A stretch of 64,000 nucleotides of DNA from CAVTJL01 sp963735065. Its GTDB lineage: Bacteria > Pseudomonadota > Alphaproteobacteria > Geminicoccales > Geminicoccaceae. The position numbers were made by a program, and so were the translations under genes. The notes under the pieces were generated by a model, which worked only from the letters and a program-made list of their open reading frames with translations, was not told the DNA's origin and made no database searches. Positions 26,186-33,940 of the stretch are shown piece after piece. The stretch is from NCBI GenBank assembly GCA_963735065.1, contig CAVTJL010000004.1, positions 1,550,001 to 1,614,000 of the forward strand, given 5' to 3'. How positions within the stretch are numbered: the stretch's first letter is position 1; the number at the start of each line of letters is the position of its first letter.

Positions 26186-27754
26186 ATGGGTGCTGGCCGT
26201 CTGAAGTTCTATGGCTGGGGCATGGAGGGTGAGGGCCTCGACGAGGCCGAGCGCCAGCGGCTTTTTGCCTTCGTCTCCTCGCGCCTCGGGATCGAGCCGC
26301 GCACGGTGGTGGCGCCGCAGCTGGCAGACATCGAGCTGCGTGCGCCGCGCGTGACGGCACCCGCGGCGCTGGCGCACCTGCTGGACGCCACGCCCTACGA
26401 GCGGCTCCTCCACACCTACGGCAAGTCCTATCCCGAGACGCTGCGCGCCTGGGAGCGCGACTTCGGGAACGCGCCGGACCTCGTGGCCTTTCCCACGAGC
26501 GAGGCGGACGTGGCAGCCCTGCTCGACTGGGCCGGTTCCTCCCGCGTCGCCGTCATCCCCTTCGGCTGCGGCTCCTCGGTCGTGGGCGGTGTCGAGCCTG
26601 ATGTGGGCGACCGCTTCGCCGGCACCATCAGCCTCGATCTGCGCCACATGGGCGGCATCCTCGAGGTCGACGAGACGAGCCGCGCGGCGCGCATCCAGGC
26701 CGGCATGAGGGGCCCCGCGATCGACGCGGCGCTCAGGCCGCACGGCCTCTCGATCCGGCACTTTCCGCAGAGCTTCGAGTTCTCCACCCTGGGCGGCTGG
26801 ATCGCCACGCGCTCGGGCGGGCACTTCGCCACGCTCTACACCCACATCGACGACTTCGTCGAAAGCCTCCGCACCGTGACGCCGGCAGGGGTCATGGAAT
26901 CGCGCCGGCTGCCCGGCTCGGGCGCCGGGCCCAGCCCCGACCGCCTGATGATCGGCTCCGAGGGAGCGCTGGGCGTGATCACCGAGGCCTGGATGCGGCT
27001 CCAGGACCGGCCGCGCTTCAAAGGCGGCGCGGTCTTCGGCTTCCCCGATCTGCTCTCAGCCGCCAGAGCCGTGCGCGCGGTGGGCCAAGCGGGGCTCTAC
27101 CCCTCCAACCTGCGCGTCATCGACAATGACGAGGCCGGGACCTACGGCGTCAACGACTACGAGGAGACGCTTCTGCTCCTCGGGTTCGAATCGGCCGACC
27201 ACCCCATCGAGCCCTGGATGGCGCGCGCCGTCGAGCTGATCCTGGACCATGGCGGCAGACGGCACGCCGACGAGAGTGCGGCGCTGCGCTGGCGCACCGC
27301 CTTCATCCGCATGCCCTACGCGCGCGAGCTGACGGTGCCGTTGGGCGTGATCAACGACACCTTCGAGAGCGCGGTGACCTGGGACCGGTTCGAGGCGTTT
27401 CATGAGGCCGTGCGCGGGGCGACCGCGGCCGCGATCCTGGAGGCGACCGGACGGCCCGGGACCGTCTCGACCCGCTTCACCCATGTCTACCCGGATGGCC
27501 CGGCCCCCTACTACACCTTCAACGCGCAGGGCACGCCCGGGCGGCTTCTCGAGCAGTGGCGGCACATCAAGACCCGCGCGTCCGATGCCCTGATCGCGGC
27601 GGGCGGGACGATCACCCATCACCATGCGGTCGGGCGCGACCACATGCCGTGGTACCGCCAGCAGCGGCCGGCGCTGTTCGGCGCCGCGCTCGCCGCGGCC
27701 AAGGGTGCCCTCGATCCGGCCGGGATCCTGAACCCCGGCGTCCTGGTGCCGTAG
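26186..27754 (+). CDS. FAD-binding oxidase, alkyldihydroxyacetonephosphate synthase-like
   Basis: A 522-residue flavoprotein of the PCMH/vanillyl-alcohol oxidase fold. It starts GAGRLKFYGWG, like AGPS proteins. The FAD-binding domain spans about 95-280, with PFGCGSSVVGGVEP, FSTLGGWIATRSGGH and MIGSEGALGVITEAW. The AGPS-type active-site segment THHHAVGRDHMPWYR is near 475. Eukaryotic AGPS makes ether lipids by exchanging an acyl for an alkyl chain, whereas bacterial relatives often act on other substrates. ATG 26186 follows GGGGGGAG. A deleted copy of its leader and two coding pieces lies at 17112-17327. Confidence 0.85.
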   Translation: MGAGRLKFYGWGMEGEGLDEAERQRLFAFVSSRLGIEPRTVVAPQLADIELRAPRVTAPAALAHLLDATPYERLLHTYGKSYPETLRAWERDFGNAPDLVAFPTSEADVAALLDWAGSSRVAVIPFGCGSSVVGGVEPDVGDRFAGTISLDLRHMGGILEVDETSRAARIQAGMRGPAIDAALRPHGLSIRHFPQSFEFSTLGGWIATRSGGHFATLYTHIDDFVESLRTVTPAGVMESRRLPGSGAGPSPDRLMIGSEGALGVITEAWMRLQDRPRFKGGAVFGFPDLLSAARAVRAVGQAGLYPSNLRVIDNDEAGTYGVNDYEETLLLLGFESADHPIEPWMARAVELILDHGGRRHADESAALRWRTAFIRMPYARELTVPLGVINDTFESAVTWDRFEAFHEAVRGATAAAILEATGRPGTVSTRFTHVYPDGPAPYYTFNAQGTPGRLLEQWRHIKTRASDALIAAGGTITHHHAVGRDHMPWYRQQRPALFGAALAAAKGALDPAGILNPGVLVP

Positions 27755-27880
27755 GGGAACCGCATGCGGCCCGATCCGGGCTCCGGTATCGGGTGACCAT
27801 CGGGCGTCTGCCGGGACGGGCGGCGCCCAGCCGTTCCGAGCCCGCTCGACCTCCGGCCCGCGCGTCGCTATTCTGCAACC

Positions 27881-28291
27881 ATGGATGCGGAGTCTAGCGT
27901 GTCCATTCTTGCTTTGGGCGATAACGAACAAGTCGAGGAAGCGTCCATGGGCGGTACGGAACCGTCGAGCGAGCGGGTGGCATCACCACTCGTGGGGCTC
28001 ATCATCGTCGCAAGCCTAGCGGCCGGCCGGCTGGTCGGTCGGATCGTCGCGACCACCGGAGATCTGGCATTGATCAGGGCAGCTCCGGAGAGCGACATCC
28101 AGGGCCCCGGCCTCATCCTCCTCAAGCTCGGCAGCGTGGCCATGCCCGAAGGCCGATGCCGGCTCTTCCGGACCAGGAAGGAGGCCGCACAGGCGGTATC
28201 GGGAGACGAGCGCCCGCCCGTCCGGGAGCGGCCCAGGCCGCGCCTCGTGGCGACGCGCACGAGCGAGGGCGCGCCGTCCGGGCTTTCCTGA
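27881..28291 (+). CDS. Weak candidate for a small membrane-associated protein
   Basis: A 136-codon frame from ATG 27881 (alternative ATG 27947). It contains one hydrophobic segment (PLVGLIIVASLAAGRLVG) followed by IVATTGDLALIRAAPES, and it ends in a basic, proline-rich tail. No family is recognised. Third-position GC appears lower than in neighbours, and a reverse-strand frame covers the same stretch. It may well be non-coding. Confidence 0.25.
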   Translation: MDAESSVSILALGDNEQVEEASMGGTEPSSERVASPLVGLIIVASLAAGRLVGRIVATTGDLALIRAAPESDIQGPGLILLKLGSVAMPEGRCRLFRTRKEAAQAVSGDERPPVRERPRPRLVATRTSEGAPSGLS

Positions 28292-28594
28292 TCGCTCGGC
28301 GGCCGGGCCCGGCCCTTCGATCGTGCCCCATCAGGTGCGTGACCGGCACCGATCATCGCGGTGCCCGGCCCACGCGCGGGCCGCCCACTCGACCATCCCG
28401 TGCCGCCGTCGCGCCGCTGGTTGGACGGGCAAGAAGAGCGCGGGTCCGGGTGCCTGACGCTGTTCTCCTTCGGCTCCGGCAAGGCGGCAGAAAACAGCAA
28501 AAATGCCGCGCCCCGCGCGCGTGAATCGAACAGGCTACGCCAGCACCGGGTTCCCACCGGGGCTCCAGCGGCCAAGCGTATCGCGACGCGAATG

Positions 28595-28607
28595 TTGACT
28601 CCGTCAA
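28595..28607. promoter_or_regulatory. Candidate MarR operator palindrome
   Basis: TTGAC (28595-28599) and GTCAA (28603-28607) form a perfect inverted repeat around TCC, 45 bases upstream of the MarR-GNAT start. Spacing and sequence resemble MarR-family sites, and autoregulation is common in that family. The palindrome is read directly; its function is inferred. Confidence 0.5.
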
Positions 28608-28651
28608 GTATACGGCAGAAGCTCCCCCAGCGCAGAGCAGGGAGGGTTCGG

Positions 28652-29584
28652 ATGCCGGCGGAACAGAGCGTGGAGCAGCGTATCGCTGCGGTGCGCCGGT
28701 TCAGCCGCGTCTATACGCGGCGGATCGGCGTGCTCGAGGAAGGGCTTTTGAAAAGCTCCTACTCGCTGACCGAGGCGCGGGTGCTCTACGAGATCGCCAC
28801 GGGCGACGGGCCGACCGCCGCCGAGCTCTGCCGCGAGCTGGGGCTCGATGCCGGCTATCTGAGCCGCATCCTGCGCGGCTTCGAGGAGCGCGGGCTGATC
28901 ACGCGGACGGCCTCGCCGGGGGATGCCCGCCGGGCCCATCTCGGCGTGACCGAGGCGGGGCGCGCGGTGTTCGAGGAGCTGGATTCCCGGTCGAGCGCCG
29001 AGATCGGTGCCCTGCTGGGGAGCCTCGGCCCGCAGGACCAGAGCCGCCTTGTCGGGGCGATGGACGAGATCGAGCGGCTGCTCACCGGCGAGAAGGAGCC
29101 GCCAGCGCCGTGGCAGCTGCGGACCCACCGGCCCGGCGACCTGGGCCTCGTGGTGAGCCGGCATGCCGCCCTTTACGCGCAGGACTATGGCTGGAGCGGC
29201 GAGTTCGAGGCGCTGGTGGCGGAGATCGCGGCGGCCTTCATCCGCAACTTCGATCCTGCCCGCGAGCGCTCCTGGATCGCCGAGCGGGAGGGCCACTTCC
29301 TGGGCTCGGTGCTGGTGGTCAAGGAGAGCGACGAGACGGCGAAGCTGCGTCTCCTGCTGGTCGAGCCGGAGGCGCGCGGCATGGGGCTCGGGCGGGCGTT
29401 GGTGCAGGCATGCACGGATTTTGCCCGGCAGGTGGGGTATCGGCGCATCCGGCTGTGGACCGAGAGCATCCTGCATCCCGCCCGAAAGCTCTATAGGCAG
29501 GCCGGCTACCGGCTGATCGCCTCGGAGGCGCACCACAGCTTCGGCAAGGACCTCATGGCCGAGACCTGGGAGCTGGAGCTTTAG
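28652..29584 (+). CDS. MarR-type regulator fused to GNAT acetyltransferase
   Basis: A 310-residue two-domain protein. ATG 28652 is preceded by AGGGAGGG. Residues 1-150 form a MarR winged helix (LLKSSYSLTEARVLYEIATG, recognition helix near AGYLSRILRGFEERGLI, wing DARRAHLGVT). Residues 160-310 form a GNAT domain, with the acetyl-CoA loop EARGMGLGRALVQACTDFAR and the C-terminal ARKLYRQAGY motif. Such fusions are widespread in Proteobacteria and their substrates are mostly unknown. It runs toward the efflux operon, whose genes end three bases away on the other strand. Confidence 0.9.
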   Translation: MPAEQSVEQRIAAVRRFSRVYTRRIGVLEEGLLKSSYSLTEARVLYEIATGDGPTAAELCRELGLDAGYLSRILRGFEERGLITRTASPGDARRAHLGVTEAGRAVFEELDSRSSAEIGALLGSLGPQDQSRLVGAMDEIERLLTGEKEPPAPWQLRTHRPGDLGLVVSRHAALYAQDYGWSGEFEALVAEIAAAFIRNFDPARERSWIAEREGHFLGSVLVVKESDETAKLRLLLVEPEARGMGLGRALVQACTDFARQVGYRRIRLWTESILHPARKLYRQAGYRLIASEAHHSFGKDLMAETWELEL

Positions 29585-29586
29585 GC

Positions 29587-30549
29587 TCAGGGCGTCCCGT
29601 GCGCCGCCTGCGCGTCGGTCGCGGGCGAGGGCGACGTCTCCTCGGATGCCTGGGCAGGGGCCGGCACCGTGGCGGTGCCGACGATGACGGTGGCGGTGAC
29701 GCCGGCGACGAGCGGGAAGCCTTTCGGCTGGTCGAGGATCTCGATGCGGACGGGCACGCGCTGCGCCAGGCGGATCCATTCGAAGGAGGCCTGGGGCGCC
29801 TGCAGCAGGCTCGCGGCCGAGGTGGCGTTCTGTGTGTCGACGATGGCCCGCTCGATGCTGTCGACGCGGCCCCTGAGCGGCGGGCCGCCGCTCATGAGCT
29901 GGATGGTGGCCGGGGCGCCGACCTCGATTCGCGGCAGCTTGGTCTCCATGAAATAGGCGTCGACGCGGAAAGAGTGCATGTCGACGATCGCGACCAGGGG
30001 GCTACCGGGCTCGGCATAGTCGCCGAGCTCCAGCCTGAGGTTGGTGACGTAGCCGTCCACGGGCGCCCTTATCTCGGTCCGCTCCAGGTCGAGCTTCGCC
30101 TGGTCGCGCAGGACGATGGCACCGTCATAGGCCGCCTCGGTGGCCTTGGCCTCGAGGTCGGCGTTGGTCGTGGCCTGCTCGTTGGCCGCGGGCGAGCGCT
30201 CCCGGGCCAGCCTGTTGAGGCGGTCGGCGTCCTGGCGGCGCTGCTGGCGCTGGGCGTCGAGCCCGCGGAGCTCGGCCTCGCGCTGAGCGAGAGTCAGCCG
30301 ATAGGTCGCCGGGTCGACGACAGCCAGGAGGTCACCGGTGTGGACGAGCTGGTTGGTGCGAACGTGGAGCTGGACGATCTTGCCCGGCACGTAGCTCGCG
30401 ACCTCAACCACGTTCGCCCGCACCCTGCCGTCGCGCGTCCAGGGCGCCTGGAAGTAGGTCGTCCAGACATAGTTGGCACCGGCGACGGCCGCGATGATCA
30501 GGATGGCTGTGGCAAAGAGGCGGAGGACGAGCACGTGATCGATCCTCAC
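29587..30549 (-). CDS. HlyD/AaeA-type membrane fusion protein
   Basis: A 320-residue periplasmic adaptor with one N-terminal membrane anchor (LFATAILIIAAVAGANYVW). The barrel and lipoyl-like parts include FQAPWTRDGRVRANVVEVAS, PGKIVQLHVRTNQLVHTGD and the second half-motif RAPVDGYVTNLRLELGDYAEPG, flanking a coiled-coil hairpin at about 100-160. GTG 30549 overlaps the DUF1656 stop as GTGA, which decides the start. With the FUSC protein and DUF1656 it forms an aaeXAB-like export system, which in E. coli exports aromatic carboxylic acids. Confidence 0.9.
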   Translation of the reverse strand: MRIDHVLVLRLFATAILIIAAVAGANYVWTTYFQAPWTRDGRVRANVVEVASYVPGKIVQLHVRTNQLVHTGDLLAVVDPATYRLTLAQREAELRGLDAQRQQRRQDADRLNRLARERSPAANEQATTNADLEAKATEAAYDGAIVLRDQAKLDLERTEIRAPVDGYVTNLRLELGDYAEPGSPLVAIVDMHSFRVDAYFMETKLPRIEVGAPATIQLMSGGPPLRGRVDSIERAIVDTQNATSAASLLQAPQASFEWIRLAQRVPVRIEILDQPKGFPLVAGVTATVIVGTATVPAPAQASEETSPSPATDAQAAHGTP

Positions 30550-30758
30550 CCGGCCGTGGGGTTGGGGGCGGCAAAGGCGGTCAAGGCGAAGATTACCACC
30601 AGGAGAGCGAGCCGCGCCAACGGCGGATGCCAGAAGAACCGCCAGAGCGAGAGCCTGAGCATCAGCTGATCGACAAGCAGCCAGACGGCCGAGGCCACGA
30701 GAAAGCAGACGAGGAGCGACGGGAGGAAGATGCCGAAGATCGAGATCTCGTGCGTCAC
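30546..30758 (-). CDS. DUF1656 small membrane protein (AaeX-like)
   Basis: A 70-residue protein with two membrane helices (FLPSLLVCFLVASAVWLLVD and LARLALLVVIFALTAFAA). It starts HEISIFGIFLPS, as DUF1656/AaeX proteins do. It lies between the FUSC gene (ATGA overlap at its start) and the HlyD gene (GTGA overlap at its end), the standard place for AaeX. Its job in the pump is unknown. Confidence 0.9.
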   Translation of the reverse strand: MTHEISIFGIFLPSLLVCFLVASAVWLLVDQLMLRLSLWRFFWHPPLARLALLVVIFALTAFAAPNPTAG

Positions 30759-32962
30759 CGCGGCTGTTCCTCCGGCAGGGCCAAAAGCTCCTGGGCGACC
30801 AGGCAGCGCAGCGCTCCCAAGGTGAGGATGGCGCGTACCAGGGCATGCGCGACGGTGGGCCGGTCAGCCTCCCGGGCGAGCAGCCGGCGCGCGGCCAGGA
30901 CAGCCTCGTCGATCGGCTCGAGATCGTCCTTGGCGGGTGCCCCGGCGCGGCGGCGGCTGGCCCGGACGGCGGCAAGGCTGGCGGCGTGGATGCGCTGCCT
31001 CAGCTCGCGTGGCAGGACATGGGCGCAATCCCTGAGCTGGGAGACCTCGATCGCGGCCAGCATGAGGGCACGGGCGCGCTCGATCAGGTGGTCGTCGAGG
31101 GGGTTCTCGGGATCGATGGCGCCGCCATAGTCCGCCAGAAGATCGAGATACTCGGCGATCAGGACCCAGCGGGAGACCGGCGAGCGGCCGAAGCTGCGCC
31201 GGAGCAGCCGATCGCTCCCCTGACGCAGTCGGAGGCGCAGCCGGGGCTGGCTCTCGGGAAAGAAGACCGCGAGGGCCGAGTGCAGCGCCAGCGGCAGGAG
31301 CGCCAGGGTGGCGGCCGTGTTGAAGAAGCTCGTGGCGCTGACCATGGGCAGATTGGTCGGCTGGTAGGCGACGGCAATGAAGATCATCCCGCCCAGCGCG
31401 ATCGGCACAGCGGTGGGCGCGCTGCAGACATAGTAGAGCACGAAGATGAGCGGCCCGAGGAGAAGGACGAGATCGGACGGGTCCTGCATCGTCGGGGTCA
31501 GCGCCAGCAGGATCAAGGTCGGCACGGCCATCGCGAGCATGCCGACACCGAGCAAGAGCCCGATGGTCGGGTGTGCCGCCCGCGGCGTCAGGAGCGGGAT
31601 GATGAGCGAGGTGACGCCCGCCAGCATGGCGAGCGTGCCGCCGCCCGGCCAGGCGCTGAAGATCCAGAAGGCCGCGAGCGCGGTGAAGGTGAGAGCCGGC
31701 CGCAGGCCCCCATTGAACGCCGCGATCGGATCGCGATAGCGCAGATGCAGGCGCTCGACGCGCGGCGCCGGCGCTGCCGGGTCGTGCAGATCGGCGCTGG
31801 CCTCGAAGAGCTGCGCCATCGCATCTGCGAGGCGTCCGAAGCGCTCCAGCAGGACCATCCGCTGCACCGGATCGCTCGATTCCGGCGCTGTCTGCGCCGC
31901 CAGGATGGGCACCATGGCGGGCGGCTGCGGCAGCTCGCCCCGGAACGCCCGCAGCCGTCGGGCGCTCGTACGCGCTTCAGCGGCGTCTCGCGGTATCGGC
32001 GGGAGCTCGGCCAGCATCCTCTGAAGCCGGCTACGGACCCGGGCGACGGCCGGGTCGTCGAGGACGTCCGTGCAGCCGTTGAGCGCCCGGGCCAGCATCT
32101 CCTTGTCGACGACGAGGCGGGCGAGGTCGTTGGCGACGGCGGCGATCTTGCGGGCCTCGGGCAAGTTGCCCCCGCGCTCGAGCCGGAAGGCGCGCAGCGT
32201 CGTATAGATGTCGACCACCGAGGCCGACACCTTCTGGCGCAGGACGATGGGAAAGACCCACTGACGTTGCAGGGCCTGACGCATCAGCGTCATGAGATCG
32301 ACGCGCGTCTGGTCGATCGCGGCCATGAGGCCAGGCTCGACCGAGCGCGGCGAGATGATGAGGACCACGGCGAAGGCGGCCATGATGCCGATGATCGTCT
32401 CGGTGGAGCGCAGCACGGCGAGGTCGAATGCCAGATCGGCCGCCGATCCGGTGCCGATGGCGACGACAAGCGCGGTGAGGCCCGCCGCCCCATAGACGTA
32501 GGCATCGGTCCCGACCTCGAAGCGGGCCATGAAGCCCATGGCGAAGAGCCAAGCGGCGAGGCAGGCGACCATGAGGCCGGGGGTCTGGGCGAAGGCTGCC
32601 ACGAAGCACAGCCCGACGGCAGCACCGATGATCGTGCCGAGGAGGCGCGTCATGCTGCGCCAGACAGTGAGCCCCGCCTGCGGCCTCACGATGAAGGGGA
32701 TCGTGATCAGCGCCCAATAGGTGTGCGAGAGATTGAGGAGGAAGGCGGCGTACAGCGCCAGCAGCGAGGCGGCCGCCACCTTGGCGGCGTAGATGGCGGC
32801 CTCGGGATCGGCGCGGCGGCCGAGGGTCTTCGTCACGGCCGCGAGGGAGGCGGCGACCTCATGGCCGAGGCGCCTCGGGGCCGCGGTCGCGTAGCGGTGG
32901 GCGTGCCCGGAGCCGGCCGACCGGAGCATTGGCCGGCCTAGAGCCGCATCCCCGAGGCGCAT
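30755..32962 (-). CDS. FUSC-family aromatic acid/efflux transporter (AaeB-like)
   Basis: A 735-residue inner-membrane protein with two blocks of hydrophobic helices, at roughly 60-200 and 420-560, each followed by a cytoplasmic domain, as in FUSC/AaeB. Conserved features include YWALITIPFIVRPQAGLTVW and RLLGTIIGAAVGLCF in the first block. ATG 32962 gives the longest frame, and ATG 32929 would shorten the N terminus by 11 residues. It is the first gene of the three-gene pump operon. Substrate is unknown; aromatic acids are a guess by analogy. Confidence 0.88.
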   Translation of the reverse strand: MRLGDAALGRPMLRSAGSGHAHRYATAAPRRLGHEVAASLAAVTKTLGRRADPEAAIYAAKVAAASLLALYAAFLLNLSHTYWALITIPFIVRPQAGLTVWRSMTRLLGTIIGAAVGLCFVAAFAQTPGLMVACLAAWLFAMGFMARFEVGTDAYVYGAAGLTALVVAIGTGSAADLAFDLAVLRSTETIIGIMAAFAVVLIISPRSVEPGLMAAIDQTRVDLMTLMRQALQRQWVFPIVLRQKVSASVVDIYTTLRAFRLERGGNLPEARKIAAVANDLARLVVDKEMLARALNGCTDVLDDPAVARVRSRLQRMLAELPPIPRDAAEARTSARRLRAFRGELPQPPAMVPILAAQTAPESSDPVQRMVLLERFGRLADAMAQLFEASADLHDPAAPAPRVERLHLRYRDPIAAFNGGLRPALTFTALAAFWIFSAWPGGGTLAMLAGVTSLIIPLLTPRAAHPTIGLLLGVGMLAMAVPTLILLALTPTMQDPSDLVLLLGPLIFVLYYVCSAPTAVPIALGGMIFIAVAYQPTNLPMVSATSFFNTAATLALLPLALHSALAVFFPESQPRLRLRLRQGSDRLLRRSFGRSPVSRWVLIAEYLDLLADYGGAIDPENPLDDHLIERARALMLAAIEVSQLRDCAHVLPRELRQRIHAASLAAVRASRRRAGAPAKDDLEPIDEAVLAARRLLAREADRPTVAHALVRAILTLGALRCLVAQELLALPEEQPR

Positions 32963-33000
32963 TCCCCGGTGCCCATCGCCATTCGCGTGACCTCCCGCTG

Positions 33001-33021
33001 CATCGGCGGCCGAGGCCGATG
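33001..33021. promoter_or_regulatory. Inverted repeat in divergent promoter region
   Basis: CATCGGC (33001-33007) and GCCGATG (33015-33021) are perfect complements with a seven-base spacer. They lie between the pump operon and the oxygenase gene, which diverge. The position would suit an operator for either side. No regulator gene is adjacent, so the function is speculative. Confidence 0.3.
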
Positions 33022-33181
33022 GCCCGGCCTCCGCTCAGGTTAAGGTTAGGCCAGGATAAAGCCCCGGCCGCCGGAGCCTTGCAAGCTCGGTGCCGGCGCG
33101 TCGTGCGCGCGATCGCAGGAACCGGGTCGCCGGACGGGATGGCGTCGGCGATGGTCGGGCCAGCATGCCGGGAGACGAACC

Positions 33182-33933
33182 ATGAGCCTAGTAATGTCTG
33201 GTCGGGCGCTCGCCGACGCAGGAACGGCGGTGGCGGAAACCGTCGCCGCCCTGCCCTGGCCCGCGATCGAGGCCGAGATCGACGAGCGCGGCTATGCGAC
33301 CGTGGGCCCGCTGCTGTCGCCCGGAGCAATGCCGGTCGATCGCCGGGCTCTATGAGGACCGCGAAAGATTCCGGTCGCGGATCGTGATGGCGCGGCATGG
33401 CTTCGGCAGCGGCGAGTACCAGTATTTTGCTCGTCCGCTGCCGCCTGTGGTGGGGGCCCTGCGCGAGGCGGTCTATCCGCGGCTCGTGCCGATCGCGAAC
33501 CGCTGGTATGAGACGATGGGGATCGAGCGGTCGTTTCCGCCGAGCCTGGAGGGCTTTCTCGATCGCTGCCACGAGGCGGGCCAGACGCGGCCGACGCCGC
33601 TACTGCTGCGCTACCGCGAGGGCGACCACAACTGCCTGCATCAGGACCTCTATGGCGAGCTGGCTTTTCCGCTGCAGCTCGCGGTGGTGCTGAGCGAGCC
33701 CGGCAGCGACTTCACCGGCGGCGAGCTCGTGCTCGTCGAGCAGCGGCCACGACGCCAGTCACGCCCCGAGGTCGTGCCGCTCGCTCAGGGTCAGGGCGTC
33801 ATCTTCGCGGTGAGCCAGCGGCCGGTTGCAGGGGACGCGAGGCAGCTATCGCGTGACCATGCGCCACGGCGTCAGCCGCGTCCGCTCGGGCGAGCGCTTT
33901 TGTCTGGGGGTGATCTTTCACGACGCCGCGTGA
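33182..33933 (+). pseudogene. 2-oxoglutarate/Fe(II) oxygenase of the Oxygenase-NA family, two frameshifts
   Basis: After removal of two single-base insertions, the gene encodes about 249 residues. PRLVPIANRWYETMGIE, LLLRYREGDHNCLHQDLYGE (metal-binding His and Asp in HQD) and FTGGELVLVEQRPR mark the family. The distal His and Arg lie in VTMRHGVSRVRSGERF at the end. Frameshifts are at about 33321 (TCGCCCGGAG for TCGCCGGAG) and about 33827 (CGGTTGCAG for CGGTGCAG). Without them the C-terminal iron ligand is lost. ATG 33182 follows GGGAGA. It ends eight bases from the treY stop on the other strand. Confidence 0.8.
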
Positions 33934-33940
33934 GGGCGGG

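Larger units (their letters stand above)
27755..28651. other. Long gap without a firm gene
   Basis: Nearly 0.9 kb with no recognisable protein family on either strand. The best frame is the weak candidate at 27881-28291. The final part holds the operator-like palindrome at 28595-28607 and the ribosome binding site of the MarR-GNAT gene. Codon-position bias looks weaker here than in neighbouring genes. Confidence 0.4.

Noticed and set aside
28510..28560. A tRNA T-arm-like sequence on the minus strand
   Set aside because: GTTCGATTC occurs, but no pairing acceptor, D or anticodon arm could be built around it.
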